This document shows positions 17,262 through 25,618 of a stretch of 59,451 bases of DNA, piece by piece. A program made the translations under genes and the position numbers. This stretch comes from Oscillibacter sp. Its GTDB lineage: Bacteria > Bacillota > Clostridia > Oscillospirales > Oscillospiraceae. Within the stretch, counting starts at the first letter, position 1. Each line of letters opens with the position of its first letter. The notes below the pieces were generated by a model. It had not been told where the DNA came from. It searched no databases and was given only the letters and a program-made list of their open reading frames with translations. The stretch covers positions 65,422 through 124,872 of the forward strand of contig DPPB01000029.1 of the NCBI GenBank assembly GCA_003539495.1. Direction: 5' to 3'.

Positions 17262-18422
17262 ATGAAAGTCATGGTCGCAATGGATTCCATGAAAGGCAGC
17301 CTCACCTCCCGGGAGGCGGGCAATGCCGCCCGGGAAGGTATCCTCCGGGCGATCCCGGATGCCGTCGTGACGGTGCATACCGTTGCCGACGGCGGAGAGG
17401 GCACCACGGAGGCGCTGGTAGAGGCCTACGGCGGCCAGTATATCCACAAGCGCGTTACCGGCCCTTACGGGGAGTCGGTGGATGCCGCCTACGGATATAT
17501 TGAGAGCCGGAACCTGGCCGTTTTGGAGGTGGCGTCCGCGGCAGGCCTCACCCTATCGGACCGCCGGGATCCGCTTCGCGCTACCAGCTACGGTGTCGGC
17601 GAGCTGATCCTGGACGCGGTGTCCCGTGGCTGCCGCAACTTCATCGTTGGTTTGGGAGGGAGCGCCACCAACGATGCCGGCCTGGGCATGCTGAGCGCCT
17701 TGGGCTTTATTTTCCGGGACAAAAGAGGAGACCGCTGCGGGATTTTTGCGGAGTCATTATCGGAGGTGGCGTCCGTTTCCGCGGCGGGCGTTACACAGGA
17801 ACTGAAGGAGTGCCGCTTCTCTGTGGCCTGCGACGTGACCAATCCTCTTTGCGGCACTCAGGGTGCAACTTATGTCTTCGGCCCTCAAAAAGGCGTCACC
17901 GCGGAGCAGCGGGAGCCCCTGGACCGCGCGGTGTCTCATTTCGCGTCCGTGCTGGAGGCGGAGCTGCACGCGCAGGCCTGCCAGATCCCCGGTGCCGGGG
18001 CCGCAGGCGGTCTGGGATTTGCATTTTTGAGCTGCCTGCATGCCAGGCTGCGGCCCGGCATTGAAGTGGTCCTGCATGCCTTGCGGCTGGAGGAAAGCCT
18101 CCGGGATGCTGCCTTTGTTCTGACGGGGGAGGGATGCCTGGACGGACAGACAGCCATGGGGAAGGCCCCTGTGGGCGTGGCTGCCCTGGCCAAATGCTTT
18201 GGTGTCCCTGTTATTGCCCTGGCGGGCGCAGTCAAGCCGGAGGCCCGGGCGTGCAACGCCTGCGGCATCAATGCCTTCTTTCCCATTCTCCCGGCGGCTA
18301 TGTCGCTGGAGCAGGCTATGGAGCCCGCCTGTGCGGCGGAAAATATAGCCCGGACGGCGGAACAGGTTTTCCGCCTCATCGCCTGCGTGACACAGAGCCC
18401 CTCTATGCCGGAAAAATCATAG
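17262..18422 (+). CDS. Glycerate kinase (GlxK/GarK family)
   Basis: A 386-residue glycerate kinase of the bacterial type I family, which makes phosphoglycerate from glycerate and ATP. Family motifs are MKVMVAMDSMKGSLTS, HTVADGGEGT, GLGGSATNDAGLGML and FVLTGEGCLDGQT. ATAGGAG precedes the ATG. It closes the rightward sugar operon and links it to lower glycolysis. After its stop codon there is no clear terminator before transposon debris begins, so the original 3' end of the operon may have been disturbed. Confidence 0.94.
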   Translation: MKVMVAMDSMKGSLTSREAGNAAREGILRAIPDAVVTVHTVADGGEGTTEALVEAYGGQYIHKRVTGPYGESVDAAYGYIESRNLAVLEVASAAGLTLSDRRDPLRATSYGVGELILDAVSRGCRNFIVGLGGSATNDAGLGMLSALGFIFRDKRGDRCGIFAESLSEVASVSAAGVTQELKECRFSVACDVTNPLCGTQGATYVFGPQKGVTAEQREPLDRAVSHFASVLEAELHAQACQIPGAGAAGGLGFAFLSCLHARLRPGIEVVLHALRLEESLRDAAFVLTGEGCLDGQTAMGKAPVGVAALAKCFGVPVIALAGAVKPEARACNACGINAFFPILPAAMSLEQAMEPACAAENIARTAEQVFRLIACVTQSPSMPEKS

Positions 18423-18488
18423 TGGGGGGGTGAATTGTGCCAAAATTTCTACAGCCATATGCATGTCAAAAGCACCGAAGCCGGGTGG

Positions 18489-18840
18489 TGAACTGCCCCA
18501 GTAAAACTGGACAATAGACAAAAAGCCCCCTGATGTAGGATAATAACTACGTCAGGGGGTAGATGAAGAAGGAGAAAAGCGAGTCGTTGTGGAGCTGCAG
18601 CTCCACAGCGACCAGAGCTTTCAATATACATCGCACGGATATTTTAAGCTATCGCAATCTTACGGCATAACGCCGTCGATGTCAAGAAAAGTAAATCCTT
18701 ACAACAACGCAATGGCAGAAGATTTCTTTTCTATTCTGAAAACAGAATGTATCTATCGGCACAAACCAAGTACATGCAGGGAAGCAGATGATTTAATCGG
18801 CAGATATATTTACTTTTATGTAAAATTTGCATTTATAGAA
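18489..18840 (+). mobile_element. Internally deleted IS3-family insertion sequence remnant
   Basis: The left end reads TGAACTGCCCCAGTAAAACT, followed by GGACA, which resembles IS3-family terminal repeats. Soon after comes ATGAAGAAGGAGAAAAGCGA, like the start of an orfA, which runs directly into the 3' part of orfB. Most of orfA and the front of orfB are missing. The right end is cut by the inverted repeat that starts at 18841. The element cannot move by itself. Confidence 0.65.
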
Positions 18841-18867
18841 GATAGCCGCAACGGAGGCGAGAATTAG
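18589..18867 (+). pseudogene. IS3-family transposase (orfB) C-terminal fragment
   Basis: The reading frame contains LHSDQSFQYTSHGYFKLSQS, then NPYNNAMAEDFFSILKTE, the C-terminal part of the DDE integrase core of IS150/IS3 transposases. The first acidic residues and the usual end are absent, and the last residues run into unrelated sequence and a stop. It is a decayed fragment. Confidence 0.8.
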
Positions 18868-18890
18868 CCCTTGCCTCCGTTGCGGCTATC
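18841..18890. repeat. Perfect 18-bp inverted repeat at the junction of two transposon remnants
   Basis: GATAGCCGCAACGGAGGC (18841-18858) is repeated as its exact reverse complement at 18873-18890, with a 14-base loop. The stop codon of the tnpV pseudogene overlaps the right arm. It could be the terminator of the tnpV unit or a transposon end. Confidence 0.75.
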
Positions 18891-19190
18891 AAATAAATAT
18901 TATCTCACTGTTTACGATTTCAGTTGCCCGATTTCGTATGTTGTTCATTTTGCCCATCCAAGCCATTTGGTCGGCGGCTTTCAGTTACTCGCTGATGCTC
19001 TCCACTTTTGTCATTTGCTTTACCAGCCGCTCAAACATCTCCTCAGCCTACCGGTCAATATCCACAAGATAGCTGTTCAATTTTCCACTTGTCAGCAAGT
19101 TGGCGTAAAACGCTTTGCGGTGCTTTTATTTGCCTTTGCCACGCCTGATAAATTGTTTTGTTTAATACTTCATTATCAGCCAGCCTCTTC
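18889..19190 (-). pseudogene. tnpV pseudogene (transposon-encoded small protein)
   Basis: On the minus strand one frame reads YANLLTSGKLNSYLVDIDR, stop, AEEMFERLVKQMTKV, later a second stop, then LKAADQMAWMGKMNNIRN. This matches the TnpV family found in clostridial transposons. The two internal stops (TAG and TAA) sit where the family usually has glutamine, so single C-to-T changes explain them. The upstream part is also degraded, with a further in-frame stop near RRGKGK. Not functional. Confidence 0.75.
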
Positions 19191-19206
19191 GATCCGGGAC
19201 CTTTTT

Positions 19207-19443
19207 TCAAATTTCAATACGATACACCCCGCTGTACTTGATGCCCGCCTCTTCCAAAGCGGCGGTGACAGCCTTCTCCTGCTCCGCCTCCGCCTTCCAA
19301 GCCAGGCCACATCCGGCGGTGATCTCCCGGGGCACCGGAATCAGCCGCCCCGGAACGCCTCTTTCCAAACAGTATTTTTCCGCCGCCATAGCTGCGGCGG
19401 TGGCGTCAAAGGTCACCACCAGGCACAGTTTCTTCTGCAGCAT
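19207..19443 (-). CDS. DUF3343 domain protein (selenium/sulfur carrier-like)
   Basis: A 78-residue protein starting MLQKKLCLVVTFDATAAAMA with ERGVPGRLIPVPREITAGCGLAWK in the middle, given here only as landmarks. The pattern of a short alpha/beta fold with a GCGLAWK motif is that of DUF3343, which co-occurs with YedF and SelD in bacteria using selenium in labile cofactors. It begins 1 base after the YedF gene ends, so the two are one transcript. The cysteine in AGCGLA is the likely functional residue. Confidence 0.85.
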   Translation of the reverse strand: MLQKKLCLVVTFDATAAAMAAEKYCLERGVPGRLIPVPREITAGCGLAWKAEAEQEKAVTAALEEAGIKYSGVYRIEI

Positions 19444-19444
19444 A

Positions 19445-20059
19445 TCAGGGCCTCACAATGAGGTCTGCGGCCATCTGCTTTTCCACAATGTCATACATAT
19501 TGGTCACCCCGCCCACAGCCAGCTTCTCGGTGAGACCGTAGAAATTCAGGCAGGTGCCGCAGGTGAGGATCTCCACCCCCCGCTCCGCCATGGATTTCAG
19601 ATCCTCCAGGGACAGAGAGTCCCGGCAAGTGAGAGATGCGCCGCCATTATAAAACAGGATGGTCTTAGGCAGGCTTTCCTGCTGGCTCAGGGCGTAGAGA
19701 AACGCCTTCAGCAGGTTTTTGCCCAGCTCGCCTTCGCCCTCGCCCATGTGGTCAGCAGCCACCACCACAACAGTGTTCTTTTGCCCGGCGGGAACCATGC
19801 ACACGGTCTCCTCACTCTCTGCGGGCAGGTCCGCCCCGGCGCCCACGGTCATGGTCACCCGGTATTCATTCTCCCCCAGCTTCTCACTCTCCGCGCCGTA
19901 GCCCTTCTGATTTGCCATCTTGGTCAGATTCTGCACGGCGATGTCGTTATCCACCAGGGTCTCCACAACGCCGCCGTCTGCACCCAGCTGACGGATGGCC
20001 TCCTTAGTCTTTACCACGGGAATGGGGCAGGTGTCCCCCATTGCGTTCACTTTCAGCAT
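19445..20059 (-). CDS. yedF: YedF: TusA-like/DsrE-like selenium metabolism protein
   Basis: A 204-residue protein with an N-terminal TusA-type domain (VNAMGDTCPIPVVKTKEAI, with the CPxP motif) and a C-terminal DsrE-like domain (GVEILTCGTCLNFYGL, with CGTC). This fusion is the YedF family, thought to handle sulfur or selenium next to SelD. ATGGAGG 8 bases upstream fixes the ATG at 20059. It is followed at once by DUF3343 and preceded by selD on the same strand. Confidence 0.9.
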   Translation of the reverse strand: MLKVNAMGDTCPIPVVKTKEAIRQLGADGGVVETLVDNDIAVQNLTKMANQKGYGAESEKLGENEYRVTMTVGAGADLPAESEETVCMVPAGQKNTVVVVAADHMGEGEGELGKNLLKAFLYALSQQESLPKTILFYNGGASLTCRDSLSLEDLKSMAERGVEILTCGTCLNFYGLTEKLAVGGVTNMYDIVEKQMAADLIVRP

Positions 20060-20086
20060 GATTTTATCCTCCATAATATTTACTGC

Positions 20087-20157
20087 CAAAAATTCCTTTG
20101 GAATTTTTTGACAAAAGATTTTCGGTATGCTGCGGGCAACAAATTCTGCAAGGCAAT
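20087..20157. repeat. Internally deleted copy of the dispersed intergenic repeat
   Basis: The left part (CCAAAAATTCCTTTGGAATT then TTTTGACAAAAGATT) matches the left end of the repeats at 29827 and 36419. The right part (GGGCAACAAATTCTGCAAGG) matches their right end (GGGCGACAAACTCTGCGAGG in the 36419 copy). The middle of about 110 bases is missing. It fills the gap between selD and yedF. Confidence 0.6.
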
Positions 20158-20172
20158 TTACCCCGGTTATTG

Positions 20173-21201
20173 TTATCCAACAACACGAATCTCAATATCT
20201 TCGCTGTCCGTCACTTCGCCCACTATAGCCGCCGGGGCGCCGATGCGCCGCAGGTCCTCCATCAGCGCCTCCGCCTGTTCGCCCGACAGGGCCACCAGCA
20301 ATCCGCCGGAGGTCTGGGGGTCAAACAGCACCTCCTCCATAGAGAAGGACACATTCTCAAAGCGCACAAAGGGGCCTGTATGGTTGCGGTTGCGCTGCCC
20401 TGCCGCTGTCAGCAGGAATTCATCTGCATGGCGCAGGGCCTCGGAAAATACCGGCACCGCCCCAGCCTCAATGCGGCAGCTGTGGGCCCCATCCAGCATC
20501 TCATGCAGGTGGCCCAGAAAGCTGAAGCCCGTTACGTCCGTGCAGGCGTGCACATCGTATTTCCGGCAGCATTCGGCGGCGTATTTATTCAGGGTGGTCA
20601 TGGAGGCAACGGCGGCCTGCATGGCCTCGGAGCTGGCCTCCCCCACCCGGCTCGCCGTGCAGAGGATGCCAACGCCCAGCCGCTTGGTCAGCACCAGCTT
20701 ATCCCCCTTTTGGGGCGTGTTGTTGGCATAAATACGGTCCGGATGCACCGTACCCATGACGGACAAGCCGTATTTCACATCACTGTCGGCAATGGAGTGG
20801 CCGCCCACCAGGGTGCCCCCGGCCTCAGCCACCTTATCCGCGCCGCCGCGCATCATCTCGCCCAGGATATTCAGGTCCGACTTTTCCGGAAAGCACACAA
20901 TGTTTAATGCTGTTTTTACCTGGCCGCCCATGGCCCACACGTCGCTGAGGGCGTTGGTGGCCGCGATCTGCCCGAAGGTGTAAGGGTCATCCACCATGGG
21001 CGGAAAAAAGTCCAGGGTTTGCACCACCGCTATATCGTCTGTAAGCTTATACACGGCGGCGTCGTCCTTGCTGTCAAAGCCGATGAGCAGGTTTGGGTCC
21101 ACCGGGAATTTCGGCAGGCGTTCCAGCACACGGCTCAGCACCCCGGCCCCCAGCTTGGCGGTGCAGCCGCCGCCCTTGCAAAAGAGCTTGCTCTGTTCCA
21201 T
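20173..21201 (-). CDS. selD: Selenide, water dikinase
   Basis: A 342-residue enzyme that makes selenophosphate from selenide and ATP. The N-terminal catalytic loop reads CKGGGCTAKLGAG, with cysteine (TGC) at the position that is selenocysteine in some homologues, and the conserved lysine after it. Further family motifs are DDAAVY, TNALSDVWAMGG and TLVGGHSI. ATAGGAG upstream sets the start at 21201. A promoter lies at 21232-21259. With yedF and DUF3343 downstream, it may serve a labile selenium cofactor as well as, or instead of, selenocysteine or selenouridine; no selA, selB or selenocysteine tRNA is in the window. Confidence 0.95.
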   Translation of the reverse strand: MEQSKLFCKGGGCTAKLGAGVLSRVLERLPKFPVDPNLLIGFDSKDDAAVYKLTDDIAVVQTLDFFPPMVDDPYTFGQIAATNALSDVWAMGGQVKTALNIVCFPEKSDLNILGEMMRGGADKVAEAGGTLVGGHSIADSDVKYGLSVMGTVHPDRIYANNTPQKGDKLVLTKRLGVGILCTASRVGEASSEAMQAAVASMTTLNKYAAECCRKYDVHACTDVTGFSFLGHLHEMLDGAHSCRIEAGAVPVFSEALRHADEFLLTAAGQRNRNHTGPFVRFENVSFSMEEVLFDPQTSGGLLVALSGEQAEALMEDLRRIGAPAAIVGEVTDSEDIEIRVVG

Positions 21202-21231
21202 GGTATCGTCTCCTATCGTTGTTCTACCGTA

Positions 21232-21259
21232 AGAATAGCACAAATCTTAGGAATGTAAA
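21232..21259 (-). promoter_or_regulatory. Promoter of selD-yedF-DUF3343
   Basis: Minus strand: -35 TTTACA (21254-21259), 16-bp spacer, -10 TATTCT (21232-21237). Just upstream, about 21287-21307, TTATCG and CGATAA form a small inverted repeat about 7 bases apart that could be an operator shared with the divergent gene. Confidence 0.55.
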
Positions 21260-21328
21260 ATAGATTTACTGCATATAACCCTCATTGTTATCGTTTTTAC
21301 CGATAATTCCGCTTCCGAAAGCCTGAGG

Positions 21329-21357
21329 TTGCACCCGCGCCGCCTTTCTGCTATAAT
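21329..21357 (+). promoter_or_regulatory. Promoter of the uridine-kinase-like gene
   Basis: Plus strand: TTGCAC (21329-21334), 17-bp spacer, TATAAT (21352-21357). Transcription would begin near 21364, about 48 bases before the ATG. Confidence 0.7.
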
Positions 21358-21411
21358 GCATTTTATATATTGAAGGTTTTCCGCCAGTTTTTTGAAAGGA
21401 GTTCCTGTTTT

Positions 21412-22338
21412 ATGCGCGTCATTGACCTGGATAATATTAATCTCGCCATGCGCAACGAGGAGCAATTCGTCCTCCGGTGCGAGGAGGTCTTTCACGATAA
21501 GATCAGCTCCGCCGCCGCCACCATTCTGGCCAGCAAGGATAAAAAGCCCATCGTGGCTCTCACCGGTCCCTCCGGCTCCGGCAAGACCACCACAGCCATG
21601 CGTCTGCAGCAGTATCTGGAGAACCTGGGCGTGAAGGTGTGCATGCTGAGCATGGACAATTTCTTCCTGCCCCTGGACCAGCGCCCGCCGGAGGCCACCG
21701 ATTGGGAGAGCCCCTACTGCGTAAACCGGGATCTGCTGGTGGATTGCATCCATCGCCTGGCGGACGGCCAGGAGGTGGATGTGCCCTGGTACGACTTCGT
21801 CACCGGCAACACCGGCGGCTGGCGCAAAATGCAGGGCGACAAGGACGCCATCATCATTGCCGAGGGCATCCACATGCTCAACCCCCTGATCTTTGACCGC
21901 CTGCGCAGTGAGGCCAACGGCATCTATGTGGCCCCCCGGACCCGTATCATCACCAATGATGACAAGATCGTCCGGCCCGAGCAGCTGCGGGTGGTGCGCC
22001 GCATGATCCGGGACTACAAGACCCGGGGCCACTCCCTGCAGGATACTGTCCGCAAGGCGCAGAGCGTAGATCGGGGCGAGGTAAACTACATCCAGCCCAA
22101 CAAGCAAAATGCCGCCATCCATATTGATACCTTCCACGACTATGAGCCCTGCATCCTGGCCAAGTATCTGGAGGAGATCCCCCGGTTCCGGGAGGAGCTG
22201 ACCCCGGAATTTATCAGCCAGTACGGCCTCACGGACCTAATGAAGGCGGTGGAGAGTGTGCCGCCCCTGCACACCCCCTATGTACCCCTGAACTCCATTG
22301 TCCGGGAGTTTGTTGGCGGCAGCTGCTTCCAGTATTGA
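21412..22338 (+). CDS. Uridine kinase/phosphoribulokinase-family P-loop kinase
   Basis: A 308-residue soluble kinase. The Walker A motif GPSGSGKTTTAMRL lies near residue 50, followed by VCMLSMDNFFLP and WESPYCVNRDLLVDC, as in the uridine kinase family; AEGIHMLNP is the second conserved strand. It is longer than Udk (about 210 residues) and resembles the nucleoside-kinase-like proteins found in clostridia, whose substrate is not settled. GAAAGGAG sets the ATG at 21412; the open frame also begins upstream with TTG but lacks a ribosome site there. Confidence 0.85.
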   Translation: MRVIDLDNINLAMRNEEQFVLRCEEVFHDKISSAAATILASKDKKPIVALTGPSGSGKTTTAMRLQQYLENLGVKVCMLSMDNFFLPLDQRPPEATDWESPYCVNRDLLVDCIHRLADGQEVDVPWYDFVTGNTGGWRKMQGDKDAIIIAEGIHMLNPLIFDRLRSEANGIYVAPRTRIITNDDKIVRPEQLRVVRRMIRDYKTRGHSLQDTVRKAQSVDRGEVNYIQPNKQNAAIHIDTFHDYEPCILAKYLEEIPRFREELTPEFISQYGLTDLMKAVESVPPLHTPYVPLNSIVREFVGGSCFQY

Positions 22339-22362
22339 GCGGCGTTTCCTTAAAAAAAATAC

Positions 22363-22397
22363 TTGCCCGCAGAGTTGATTTTCATCTCTGCGGGCAA
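22363..22397 (-). terminator. Terminator of the M23 peptidase gene
   Basis: A 12-bp perfect stem TTGCCCGCAGAG/CTCTGCGGGCAA around an 11-base loop. On the minus strand it is followed by GTATTTTTTTTAAGG, a clear T run. It lies between convergent genes and may also block rightward readthrough. Confidence 0.9.
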
Positions 22398-22460
22398 AGT
22401 GTCCTAAAAGCGATAAATATGCCAAGGATAAAGCAGGGTGCTTGCGGCTCTGCAGGCTCT

Positions 22461-23117
22461 TTACTTCACATACTCCTGCGGGTCCACCACCCTTCCGTCC
22501 TTGCTGACGGAAAAATGCAGATGTGGGCCCACATCGCCCTCTGCGGCGGCGGTGGAGCCTACCAGGCCGATGATGTCCCCGGCCTCGACGGCCTTGCCCT
22601 GCTCCACCGGCGGCTCCTGCTGCAGGCTGCTGTACTGCGTCTCGTAGCCATCTGCGTGGGAGATGACCACCGTGACGCCCATAAGGTCGTCATAGCGCAC
22701 CTCCTTCACCGTGCCGGCGGCGGCGGTCTTTACCGCATCGCCCTCCTCGGCCCGAATGTCTACGCCGTCGTGGGTGCGCCAATCGGCCATGGTCTCATCA
22801 TACATCAGCTCTGTCATACTGAACACCGTCACCGTGGTGCCGTCCAGCGGGGAGCAGACCTGTGGCAGCAGCTCCTCCGGCTCCAGGGTCTCCTGCACGG
22901 GCTCCGGGTCCGCCTCCGGCATTTGGGCCCGCTGCACGTTTTCCACCTCCTCCTGGCGCACAACGGGCTTATCCTTGCCCTCCTCCGCCACCTTTGCCTG
23001 CTGCACCAGGACGAAATAGCCGGCCACACCGATGGCCGCCAGGCATAGCACAAGGGCTATGTAAAAGCCCCGGCCGCCGAAAAAGCTCCTGGATTTATCG
23101 TGATTCATCCGACCCAT
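22461..23117 (-). CDS. M23/LytM-domain peptidase, SpoIIQ-like
   Basis: A 218-residue protein with one membrane helix at about residues 18-38 and an extracytoplasmic C-terminal LytM domain. The domain has THDGVDIRA and PHLHFSVS, giving the two histidine/aspartate metal motifs of M23 peptidases. The short size, single N-terminal anchor and acidic linker match SpoIIQ, which bridges the two membranes during engulfment in sporulating Firmicutes. AAAGGTG is 8 bases before the ATG at 23117. A vegetative wall enzyme is the alternative. Confidence 0.8.
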   Translation of the reverse strand: MGRMNHDKSRSFFGGRGFYIALVLCLAAIGVAGYFVLVQQAKVAEEGKDKPVVRQEEVENVQRAQMPEADPEPVQETLEPEELLPQVCSPLDGTTVTVFSMTELMYDETMADWRTHDGVDIRAEEGDAVKTAAAGTVKEVRYDDLMGVTVVISHADGYETQYSSLQQEPPVEQGKAVEAGDIIGLVGSTAAAEGDVGPHLHFSVSKDGRVVDPQEYVK

Positions 23118-23192
23118 AACAAAAACACCTTTCCTGCGGCCATGGGCCGCACACCGCAGTATATCCGGCCTGCGGCCGCCGAATTAAGCAAA

Positions 23193-23233
23193 AAAAGCTC
23201 ACTGCCTGCAGTATGCGCAGGCAGTGAGCTTTT
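23193..23233 (-). terminator. Bidirectional-looking terminator after gpmI
   Basis: A perfect 17-bp inverted repeat (AAAAGCTCACTGCCTGC and its complement) with a 7-base loop. T runs lie on both strands; it ends the leftward gpmI unit 17 bases after its stop codon. Confidence 0.9.
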
Positions 23234-23249
23234 TAAACATTTTATTCGT

Positions 23250-24764
23250 TCAGCGCAGGATGAGTGTTTTCCCGTCCATCTCCTCCGGACAGGCCAATCC
23301 CATCACATCCAAAATGGTGGGTGCAATGTCCGCCAGGCGGCCGGGCCGCAGCTCGCTGCCGGCCCCGCAGAGGATGAAGGGCACCCGGTTGGTGGTATGG
23401 GCCGTCATGGGGCTGCCGTCGGGCTGGAGCATGACCTCGGCATTGCCGTGGTCAGCGGTGATCATGGCAATGCCGCCCATCTCCAGGGTAGCGTCCACCA
23501 CCCGGCCCACGCAGGTGTCCACGGTCTCCACAGCCTTGATGGCAGCGGGAAGCACACCGGTGTGGCCCACCATGTCGCAGTTGGCAAAATTCAGGATCAC
23601 CACGTCATATTCGCCGCTCTTAATGCGCTCCACACACTTGTCGCACACCTCGTAGGCGCTCATCTCCGGCTGCAGGTCATAGGTGGCCACCTTAGGAGAT
23701 GCCACCAGCACCCGATCCTCCCCGGGATACTGCTTCTCCACGCCGCCGTTGAAGAAGAAGGTCACATGGGCATACTTCTCCGTCTCGGCAATGCGCAGCT
23801 GGGTCATGCCCAGAGAGCTGAGATATTCGCCCAAGCCGTTTTTCACAGCGATCCGGGGCCAGGCCACCAGCACATTGGGCATGGATGCGTCATACTCCGT
23901 ATTGCAGACATAGGTGGTGGGGAAATACTCCCGCTGGAACCCGTCAAACTCCGGGTCCACAATGGCCCGGGTAATCTCCCGGGCCCGGTCGGGCCGGTAG
24001 TTGAAGAAAATGATGCTGTCGTTGTCGGAAATAGTGCCCTCGCCGTCACAGACCACAGGCTCCACAAACTCGTCCGTTATGCCGTTTTCATAGCTCTTGG
24101 CCACGGCATCCACGGGGTCGGTATTCTGCACACCCTCACCGTAGACCATGGCGTCGTAGGCCATCTGCAGCCGCTCCCAGCGTTTGTCGCGGTCCATGGC
24201 GTAGTAGCGGCCCATGACGGTGGCGATCTTGCCCACGCCGATCTTGCGGCACTTTTCCACGCACTGGGCTACAAAGTCCTTGCCGCTGGTGGGGGACACA
24301 TCACGGCCGTCCAGAAAGGCGTGGATATAGACCCTCTCCAGGCCCTTGTCCTTGGCCATCTGCAGCAGGGCCCAAAGGTGCTCTACCGTGGAGTGTACGC
24401 CGCCGCTCGAGAGCAGGCCGTACAGGTGCAGGCTGCTGCCCTTTTCCAGGCAATCGTCCATGGCCTTGTTATAGGCGGGGTTCTTGAAAAATTCGCCGGT
24501 TTCAATGGCGCGGCTGATCCGGGGCAGGTCCTGGAACACCACCCGGCCGCCGCCGATGTTGGTGTGGCCCACCTCGCTGTTGCCCATCTGCCCGGCGGGC
24601 AAGCCCACATCCAATCCGGAGGCAGAGAGTGTGGTATTGGCATTTTCGGCAAACAGACGGTCCAGCACCGGAGTATTGGCCAGGGTCACGGCGTTGCCGG
24701 GGCCGGGGGCACCCATGCCAAAGCCGTCCATAATCACCAGCACAGTGGGTGTTTTATTCTTCAT
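23250..24764 (-). CDS. gpmI: 2,3-bisphosphoglycerate-independent phosphoglycerate mutase
   Basis: A 504-residue enzyme that interconverts 3- and 2-phosphoglycerate in glycolysis. The alkaline-phosphatase-superfamily core shows TPTVLVIMDGFGMG (metal-binding D), QMGNSEVGHTNIG with the phosphorylated serine, FNYRPDRAREI, and the C-terminal TADHGNAE metal site. TGAGGAATTG precedes the ATG. It lies downstream of tpiA and pgk on the same strand, making a three-gene glycolytic run. Confidence 0.97.
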   Translation of the reverse strand: MKNKTPTVLVIMDGFGMGAPGPGNAVTLANTPVLDRLFAENANTTLSASGLDVGLPAGQMGNSEVGHTNIGGGRVVFQDLPRISRAIETGEFFKNPAYNKAMDDCLEKGSSLHLYGLLSSGGVHSTVEHLWALLQMAKDKGLERVYIHAFLDGRDVSPTSGKDFVAQCVEKCRKIGVGKIATVMGRYYAMDRDKRWERLQMAYDAMVYGEGVQNTDPVDAVAKSYENGITDEFVEPVVCDGEGTISDNDSIIFFNYRPDRAREITRAIVDPEFDGFQREYFPTTYVCNTEYDASMPNVLVAWPRIAVKNGLGEYLSSLGMTQLRIAETEKYAHVTFFFNGGVEKQYPGEDRVLVASPKVATYDLQPEMSAYEVCDKCVERIKSGEYDVVILNFANCDMVGHTGVLPAAIKAVETVDTCVGRVVDATLEMGGIAMITADHGNAEVMLQPDGSPMTAHTTNRVPFILCGAGSELRPGRLADIAPTILDVMGLACPEEMDGKTLILR

Positions 24765-24790
24765 AGCAATTCCTCACTTTATTTCAGCGC

Positions 24791-25564
24791 TTAATCCTGA
24801 TTGGCTGCGTTGATGATGTCAACAAATTGGCCCGCATCCAGCGCCGCGCCGCCGATGAGGCCGCCGTCGATGTCCGGCTGCGCCAGCAGCTCAGCGGCGT
24901 TGGCAGGCTTCATGGAGCCGCCGTACTGCACCGTGACGGATCGGGCAATGCGCGCGCCGTACAGATGGCGGATGGTGCTGCGAATGAAGGTGCAGACCTC
25001 TGCCGCCTGCTGGGCAGTGGCGGTCTTGCCGGTGCCGATGGCCCACACGGGCTCATAGGCGATGACGCACTTGCGGGCCTTCTCCGCCGGCACGCCGGCC
25101 AAAGCGGACTTGAGCTGCAAAGCGATAAGCTCCATAGTCACGCCCAGCTCCCGCTGGTCCAGGGTCTCGCCCACACAGATGATGGGGTGCAGGCCCGCCT
25201 CCAGCGCCGCAATGACCTTTTTGTTCACGGTGAAGTCGGTCTCCCCGAAATACTGCCGGCGCTCGGAGTGGCCGATGATAACATATTTTACGCCCAGATC
25301 CTTCAACATATCCGCCGACACCTCGCCGGTGTAGGCACCGCTCTTTTCATAGAAAACATTTTGTGCGCCCACGGACACCCGCAGATCCTTAAAGGCCTTC
25401 ATGGCGGCGGGAATATTCACGGCGGGTACGCACACCACCACGTCGCACCACTTAGTGCGAGGCAGCAGGCGCTTGAGTTCTTCGGCAAACCTCTTGGTCT
25501 CGGAGGCGGTCTTATTCATCTTCCAGTTGCCGGCGATGATGGTCTTACGATATCTGCGATTCAT
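24791..25564 (-). CDS. tpiA: Triosephosphate isomerase
   Basis: A 257-residue TIM-barrel enzyme interconverting DHAP and glyceraldehyde 3-phosphate. Catalytic residues are K15 in GNWKMN, the histidine in VIIGHSERR and the glutamate in AYEPVWAIGTG; the phosphate loop is VQYGGSMKP. The ribosome site is weak: GAGAAAATT lies close to the ATG while AGGAG is about 16 bases away. It is separated from pgk by 334 bases that hold a duplicated pgk tail. Confidence 0.97.
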   Translation of the reverse strand: MNRRYRKTIIAGNWKMNKTASETKRFAEELKRLLPRTKWCDVVVCVPAVNIPAAMKAFKDLRVSVGAQNVFYEKSGAYTGEVSADMLKDLGVKYVIIGHSERRQYFGETDFTVNKKVIAALEAGLHPIICVGETLDQRELGVTMELIALQLKSALAGVPAEKARKCVIAYEPVWAIGTGKTATAQQAAEVCTFIRSTIRHLYGARIARSVTVQYGGSMKPANAAELLAQPDIDGGLIGGAALDAGQFVDIINAANQD

Positions 25565-25618
25565 AATTTTCTCATTTAACTCCTACATATTATTGATATA
25601 TTTTAGATCTTTTTGAAT

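Noticed and set aside
20173..21201. SelD as a selenocysteine protein
   Set aside because: The active-site position is a TGC cysteine codon and there is no in-frame TGA.
23100..24794. Long rightward open frame opposite gpmI
   Set aside because: gpmI is certain from its catalytic motifs. The opposite frame is rich in His, Gly and Leu without any recognisable pattern.
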